Of a stretch of 19,217 nucleotides of DNA, positions 15,589 through 19,217 are shown one piece after another (the stretch's first letter is position 1; each line of letters begins with the position of its first letter). The notes under the pieces were generated by a model that ran no database searches, was not told the DNA's origin, and worked only from the letters and a program-made list of their open reading frames with translations. The DNA comes from CAZKEG01 sp964601575 (GTDB lineage: Bacteria > Desulfobacterota > Thermodesulfobacteria > Thermodesulfobacteriales > Thermodesulfatatoraceae), in assembly GCA_964601575.1 (NCBI GenBank), contig CAZROA010000081.1, positions 1 to 19,217 on the forward strand, written 5' to 3'. The position numbers were made by a program, and so were the translations under genes.

Positions 15589-15617
15589 GGGGCACCTCGG
15601 CCCCCTTAATCTTATTC
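15588..15617. terminator. Bidirectional rho-independent terminator between rng and the DRE-TIM gene
   Basis: GGGGGC (15588-15593) pairs perfectly with GCCCCC (15600-15605) around a six-base loop. On the plus strand it is followed by TTAATCTTATTCTT; on the minus strand the same stem is followed by TATTTTT. The first G of the stem is the last base of the rng stop codon. The stop of the minus-strand gene is at 15612-15614, so the hairpin lies seven bases after it. It is the only clear intrinsic terminator in the window and serves both convergent genes. Confidence 0.85.
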
Positions 15618-17447
15618 TTCGTTTCTCTCCTCTTCTTCCATGCGTAAGAGATCTTGGAATCGAATATCCATCCCGAGGATGCCTATCACTTCTTCGTATT
15701 GATTGCGAATGGGTCCAGCCACGGTGAGGCACAGGGCCTGGGTGACCTTTGAGGTGTAAAAATCGGTGACGAAGACTTTACCGGTCTTAAAAGGCATGAT
15801 GAACCAGGGTCGATCGGAATAGTCTTCATCCTTTAAGAGGTGTTCATACCGAGCCCGGTCTTCCACATGAGTAACCAAGGGGGTGATTCGTTTCCCTTCG
15901 TCGTTAATGACGTAAATGAACTGGATATAGGGGTGTTCTTCCAATACTTCCCGTAGGAGGGGAACAATCTTCTCCGAATCCATGGAACGTATTTCTGGAC
16001 GTTCGGTAAGTTCTTCAACTAGTTTGACCAAGAGTTGAGAGGCCTTCTCCTTCATGCGATCAAGCTCAGAGACAAAGAGTTCAGGGATATAACGGCGAAC
16101 CAGGTGCATCATCTCCTCATTGGAGATAGGCGTGATCCGTCCGGCTTCGTATTGTTTGATGATCTGTTTGTAGATCTTCCCTACCCCGGGATGACGTTTG
16201 TCGATGCGCTGGTCTCCTTCAAGACCAAAATGGGTATTGATCCAATAAGCGATGCCGGCGGTACCACTCTTGTCGGTGATAATGATCCCGATGGGGCGTT
16301 TTAAGAGCTTTAGAGTATTGAAGGGGTTATAAATCTCCTCGTTTTTGAGGATACCGTCGATATGGATACCGGCCTTGGTGGCGTTAAACTCTGAGCCCAC
16401 AAAGGGCTGGTTGGCCGGTATCTTGTCCCCGAGTTCTTTTCGATAGTACTCGGCGATATCGGTGATGATAGTGGTATCCATACCATCATGAGTGCCCCGG
16501 AGAGAGATGTACTCAAAGATCATGGCCTCAAGCGGGGTATTTCCCGTACGCTCCCCGTAACCAAGGAGGGTACAGTTAATGGCAGCACACCCGTAGAGCC
16601 AAGCTGTGGTGGCATTGATCACCGCTTTATAAAAATCGTTGTGTCCGTGCCATTCAAGGAGCTCACCCGGCACTCCGGCCTCTTCGATCAAGGCCCAAAC
16701 CAATTTAGGGACGCTCCGAGGAAGGGCCGCCCCGGGATAGGGGACCCCGAGGCCTAAGGTGTCACAGAGACGAATCTTGATATCTATGCCGGATTCTTCA
16801 CGCAGCTTCATGAGCTCGATGGCAAAGGGGACCACAAAGCCAAAGATGTCCGCCCTGGTCACGTCTTCAAAGTGACAACGGGGGATGATACCCAGCTCCA
16901 AGGCGGCTTTAACAATGGCCAAATAGTCTTGCAGGGCCTGGCGCCGAGTCTTTTTTAACTTCAAGAAAATGTGATAATCCGAGCATGAGGTAAGGATACC
17001 GGTTTCCCGCAAACCCATTTCTTTGACCAGCTTGAGATCCTCGGCTTTGGCCCTGATCCAACCGGTGATCTCGGGGTAACGATGGCCGAGTTCCAAACAC
17101 CTTTCCACCGCTTCCCGATCCTTTTTGGTGTAAAGAAAAAATTCAGATTGACGAATGATTCCCTTGGGCCCGCCTAACTTGTGCAGGAAATCATAGAGGG
17201 CCACAATTTGGTCTACAGTATACGGGGGGCGAGCCTGTTGACCATCACGAAAAGTAGTATCGGTAATCCAAAATTCTTTGGCCGGACGGGGGGTCAGAAA
17301 TTTGTGATCAAAATCAACTAAAGGGACGTCATCGTAAGGAAACACCTCTTTCATCAAGTTGGGTTCTTCGACATCCCGCAGGGTATAACGCCAAAATTTG
17401 GTATGTTCATGATCAAGGAGCCTTCTTTCTGGGTTCCACTTCGGCAT
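15612..17447 (-). CDS. DRE-TIM acyltransferase (isopropylmalate/homocitrate/Re-citrate synthase family) with a C-terminal Cache-like domain
   Basis: The N-terminal part is a DRE-TIM metallolyase that condenses an acyl-CoA with a 2-oxoacid. The signature ITDTTFRDGQQ (D63, R67, D68) opens the barrel, HGHND has metal ligands H267 and H269, GYGERTGNTPLE is the second signature (near 296-307) and NATKAGIHIDGI follows. These would suit isopropylmalate, homocitrate or (Re)-citrate synthase; the usual LeuA regulatory domain is absent. Instead, residues from about 500 resemble a PDC/Cache ligand-sensing fold: RPWFIMP, TDFYTS, LCLTVAGPI and VIGILGMDI. No signal or membrane segment is present, so the sensor would be cytosolic. 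Start is ATG 17447 after AAAAGGAGG; the frame runs on to 17468. It is likely monocistronic. Which reaction it performs is open. Confidence 0.82.
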   Translation of the reverse strand: MPKWNPERRLLDHEHTKFWRYTLRDVEEPNLMKEVFPYDDVPLVDFDHKFLTPRPAKEFWITDTTFRDGQQARPPYTVDQIVALYDFLHKLGGPKGIIRQSEFFLYTKKDREAVERCLELGHRYPEITGWIRAKAEDLKLVKEMGLRETGILTSCSDYHIFLKLKKTRRQALQDYLAIVKAALELGIIPRCHFEDVTRADIFGFVVPFAIELMKLREESGIDIKIRLCDTLGLGVPYPGAALPRSVPKLVWALIEEAGVPGELLEWHGHNDFYKAVINATTAWLYGCAAINCTLLGYGERTGNTPLEAMIFEYISLRGTHDGMDTTIITDIAEYYRKELGDKIPANQPFVGSEFNATKAGIHIDGILKNEEIYNPFNTLKLLKRPIGIIITDKSGTAGIAYWINTHFGLEGDQRIDKRHPGVGKIYKQIIKQYEAGRITPISNEEMMHLVRRYIPELFVSELDRMKEKASQLLVKLVEELTERPEIRSMDSEKIVPLLREVLEEHPYIQFIYVINDEGKRITPLVTHVEDRARYEHLLKDEDYSDRPWFIMPFKTGKVFVTDFYTSKVTQALCLTVAGPIRNQYEEVIGILGMDIRFQDLLRMEEEERNEE

Positions 17448-17675
17448 AGTTTCCTCCTTTTCTTTCATTGGCTAAAGAAACTACTAGAAGGTGCAATACC
17501 TCAAAAGGTATGTAAAACTTTGGAGGCCATGTAAGGCCATATATTAAAGAGTCTCTTTAACATAAAATCCGTCGGAGATGAAGAGCTAAAACAAAATGAT
17601 TATTTAATTTAAATCTTTCTAAGAAAGTTCGGTATCTGAATTTCAAAAAGCGATTTACGTTAGAGTAGAAGACCT
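17448..17675. promoter_or_regulatory. AT-rich intergenic region upstream of the DRE-TIM gene
   Basis: These bases hold no credible coding frame. They contain the ribosome site AAAAGGAGG just before ATG 17447, a small hairpin ATACCT-CAAA-AGGTAT at 17496-17511 in the leader, two direct GGCCAT copies at 17525 and 17535, the palindromic promoter candidate listed separately, and an AT-rich stretch near 17590-17620. No clear terminator for the permease gene ending at 17676 is visible. Confidence 0.45.
17538..17566 (-). promoter_or_regulatory. Candidate promoter whose 17-base spacer is a perfect palindrome
   Basis: On the minus strand TTTATG (17561-17566) and TATATG (17538-17543) lie 17 bases apart. 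The spacer, TTAAAGAGACTCTTTAA at 17544-17560, is an inverted repeat with eight matching bases each side of one central base. A regulator bound there would sit between the -35 and -10 boxes of the DRE-TIM gene, about 90 bases upstream of its ATG. The -35 match is weak; the palindrome itself is certain. Confidence 0.5.
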
Positions 17676-18584
17676 TTAAAAGAGGCTACCAAGATACTTG
17701 ATGATCACCAAGAGGATAATGAGCAGTAGTCCCCATTTGATCGGGCGTTCAGGGATAAATTTTTGGGTCTTGGCCCCTAAGTATCCACCCAAAAGCCCTC
17801 CCAAGCCAAAAAGAAGACCGAGATAGACATCCGGTTTGGTATTAAGCCCCTGGGCCCCAAAGCCCAAGGTGTAGATGATGGCCCCGGCGGCTGAACTGAT
17901 AAAAGTCCCAAAAAGAGAGGCCCCGGCCACGGTGTATACTGGAAGTTTTAGGACCGTAAGGCAATAGGGGGCAAGCACTGCCCCGCCACCGATACCATAG
18001 GCCCCTCCAGCGGTACCAACTAAAAAGGCCACCAAAAAGACATGCCGTGGATCATAACTGTAAAGGATATGGTCAAATTCAAAGGAAACACGCTTAAGAC
18101 TCAAGAGACGCGTCTTGATCAGGGCCTTTTTATCCGGAAGGTCTAAGGAAATATCTTGCAGGAGGTCCTTCCCCAAACGATAGGCCAGATAGAGCAGGAC
18201 AAGGGCAGCAAAAGGTTTAAACCTCTCCGGGTCTGAGAGGAATTTCACACGCAAAAAATAACCGATCAAGATGCCTGGAAGGCTCCCTGAAGAGATGATC
18301 AAGGCCAAGGGCCAATTAAGACGCCCTTCCCTCATATAACGCCAGACCGTCCCCGGGATGGCGAAGAGATTGTAAAGGAAATTGGTGGCTGAAACCCCAG
18401 GAGCAGTATAACCGAGGATACTCATCTGGAAGGGAAGGAGCAAAAAGGCCCCGGTCACTCCGGCCATGGCCCCAAAGTAAGCCAAGAAAAAGGTCACCAA
18501 AGGGGGAAGGAATAACCAGGTCTTGACCCCGGAGATTGGAAAGACTATCTGCCTGAACAAAAGGGTCTTCAAACCAAAAGACAT
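17676..18584 (-). CDS. TauE/SafE-family membrane permease (sulfite/organosulfonate exporter family)
   Basis: The 302-residue protein is a multi-pass inner-membrane permease. The two repeat motifs of the TauE/SafE family are present: LAYFGAMAGVTGAFLLLPF near residues 34-52, and GTAGGAYGIGGGAVLAPY in the second half. About eight hydrophobic segments are visible, with a charged central loop of about 40 residues (near 139-180) and glycine-rich helices LLFGLGGLLGGYLGAK toward the end. The family exports sulfite, sulfoacetate and related anions, though many members are uncharacterised. In a sulfur-metabolising host, sulfite or thiosulfate export is an attractive but unproven role. The ATG lies four bases after the stop of the upstream prenyltransferase-repeat gene, with only a weak ribosome site, so translation is probably coupled. 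Confidence 0.88.
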   Translation of the reverse strand: MSFGLKTLLFRQIVFPISGVKTWLFLPPLVTFFLAYFGAMAGVTGAFLLLPFQMSILGYTAPGVSATNFLYNLFAIPGTVWRYMREGRLNWPLALIISSGSLPGILIGYFLRVKFLSDPERFKPFAALVLLYLAYRLGKDLLQDISLDLPDKKALIKTRLLSLKRVSFEFDHILYSYDPRHVFLVAFLVGTAGGAYGIGGGAVLAPYCLTVLKLPVYTVAGASLFGTFISSAAGAIIYTLGFGAQGLNTKPDVYLGLLFGLGGLLGGYLGAKTQKFIPERPIKWGLLLIILLVIIKYLGSLF

Positions 18585-18588
18585 CGAG

Positions 18589-19217
18589 CTATCCCGAAAA
18601 ATCTCTCAAAAGACAAAGGGCCGAGACCGCGTGCCAGGTGGCATCCAAAAAGGGAGCTGCCCCCGGACGGCGGGAAAAACCTCCTTCAGGTTTTTGACAA
18701 GCGGATAAGAAATTTTGAACCGCTTCTAGACCTCGAGGCCTGACCTTGAGCAAGTACAAGGAGCGCAGGGCATAATGGGTATTTTCGACAAATGAGGTCG
18801 TCCCAGGCCTAAAACCAAAGCCTCCGTCCCCGTTCTGACAGGCCTTAAGCCACGATGACCAGCGTCCTCTCTCCCCTTTAGGGAACCTTTTAAAGATCTC
18901 TTTTTGAAGATAGAGCCTGAAATAGACCTCCTTTACCACCGGCTCCGGAGAAAGACCAGGTAGTTTGTCTTTCCGAAAGAAGACCCGTCCAAGCCCAAAT
19001 TCTCGATGGATCTTACCAAAAAAGTAGAAGGCCTCCAGGCGATGAAGGTGCGCCAAACGTTCAAGAAGCCACCTTTGAACGACCTCCTTGCTTGGTCCTA
19101 GGCCGACATAAGAAAAAAGTCTCAAGACCTGATAACCGCTCTTTAATCCCAGTTCCCCCTCTTCCCATTTGATCTTGAGAAATTGGATGTCCTCCCGGGT
19201 CAAAAGGGCGTTACTTT
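18589..19217 (-). CDS. Prenyltransferase/squalene-cyclase-type repeat protein (probably 5'-partial)
   Basis: The frame stays open to the right edge; a TTG at 19203 could be a start, but no stop separates it from the edge, so the gene may begin outside. Two tandem repeats of the prenyltransferase-beta/squalene-cyclase alpha-barrel type lie in the C-terminal half: CQNGDGGFGFRPGTTSFVEN, then CQKPEGGFSRRPGAAPFLDA, each followed by a helix (HYALRSLYLL, WHAVSALCLL). The DxDD cyclase motif is not seen in this part and the fragment is much shorter than a hopene cyclase, so it is more likely a small repeat protein of unknown job. It sits four bases before the TauE/SafE gene and is likely co-transcribed with it. 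Confidence 0.72.
   Translation of the reverse strand, partial: SNALLTREDIQFLKIKWEEGELGLKSGYQVLRLFSYVGLGPSKEVVQRWLLERLAHLHRLEAFYFFGKIHREFGLGRVFFRKDKLPGLSPEPVVKEVYFRLYLQKEIFKRFPKGERGRWSSWLKACQNGDGGFGFRPGTTSFVENTHYALRSLYLLKVRPRGLEAVQNFLSACQKPEGGFSRRPGAAPFLDATWHAVSALCLLRDFSG

Overview
The window looks like chromosome of a thermophilic, anaerobic, sulfur-metabolising Gram-negative bacterium, most likely from the Thermodesulfobacteria group. This is an inference. It rests on the mix of type III-B CRISPR genes, a GH57 alpha-glucan enzyme, a DRE-TIM acyltransferase of the kind found in sulfate reducers, a TauE/SafE exporter, a lipoprotein implying an outer membrane, moderate GC and very tight gene packing. 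No rRNA, tRNA, CRISPR array, insertion sequence or prophage was seen. The longest stretch without a gene is about 220 bases.

Layout from left to right. (1) Positions 1-2166 hold the edge of a CRISPR-Cas locus: cmr1 on the minus strand, running off the left edge, and cas6 diverging from it on the plus strand. (2) After a 149-base spacer with a perfect 11-bp inverted repeat come an unassigned radical SAM protein and, overlapping it by one base, a LysM/YkuD L,D-transpeptidase. Facing the transpeptidase is a small alanine-rich Lpp-like lipoprotein ending in Arg-Lys. (3) From 5060 to 11074 eight plus-strand genes are packed head to tail, probably as one operon with a promoter at 5005-5033: NifU-type Fe-S scaffold, rpoZ, dnaJ, moaC, dksA, GH57 enzyme, GalT-family nucleotidylyltransferase and a single-domain response regulator. 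(4) On the minus strand, 13142-11071, a sigma-54 activator without receiver domain precedes a nucleotide-sugar 4-epimerase. The stop codon of the epimerase overlaps that of the response regulator. (5) Diverging from the activator are punA and rng (RNase G), which end in a bidirectional hairpin terminator. (6) On the minus strand after that terminator lies a 611-residue DRE-TIM acyltransferase with a C-terminal Cache-like sensor domain. Its upstream region holds a 17-bp palindrome that exactly fills a candidate promoter spacer. (7) A TauE/SafE permease follows a prenyltransferase-repeat protein that runs to the right edge.

How the genes may work together. The central operon joins core RNA polymerase and stringent-response parts (omega and DksA, which contribute the two ppGpp sites in E. 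coli), a chaperone and cofactor genes to alpha-glucan and sugar-nucleotide enzymes, which suggests growth-rate-linked control. The transpeptidase and lipoprotein are a plausible enzyme-substrate pair for tethering the outer membrane to peptidoglycan. The most unusual single gene is the acyltransferase-Cache fusion. I see no convincing wholly new system. The best leads are that fusion with its promoter palindrome, the Lpp/transpeptidase pair, the repeat element at 2231-2299 and the orphan response regulator beside a receiver-less sigma-54 activator.
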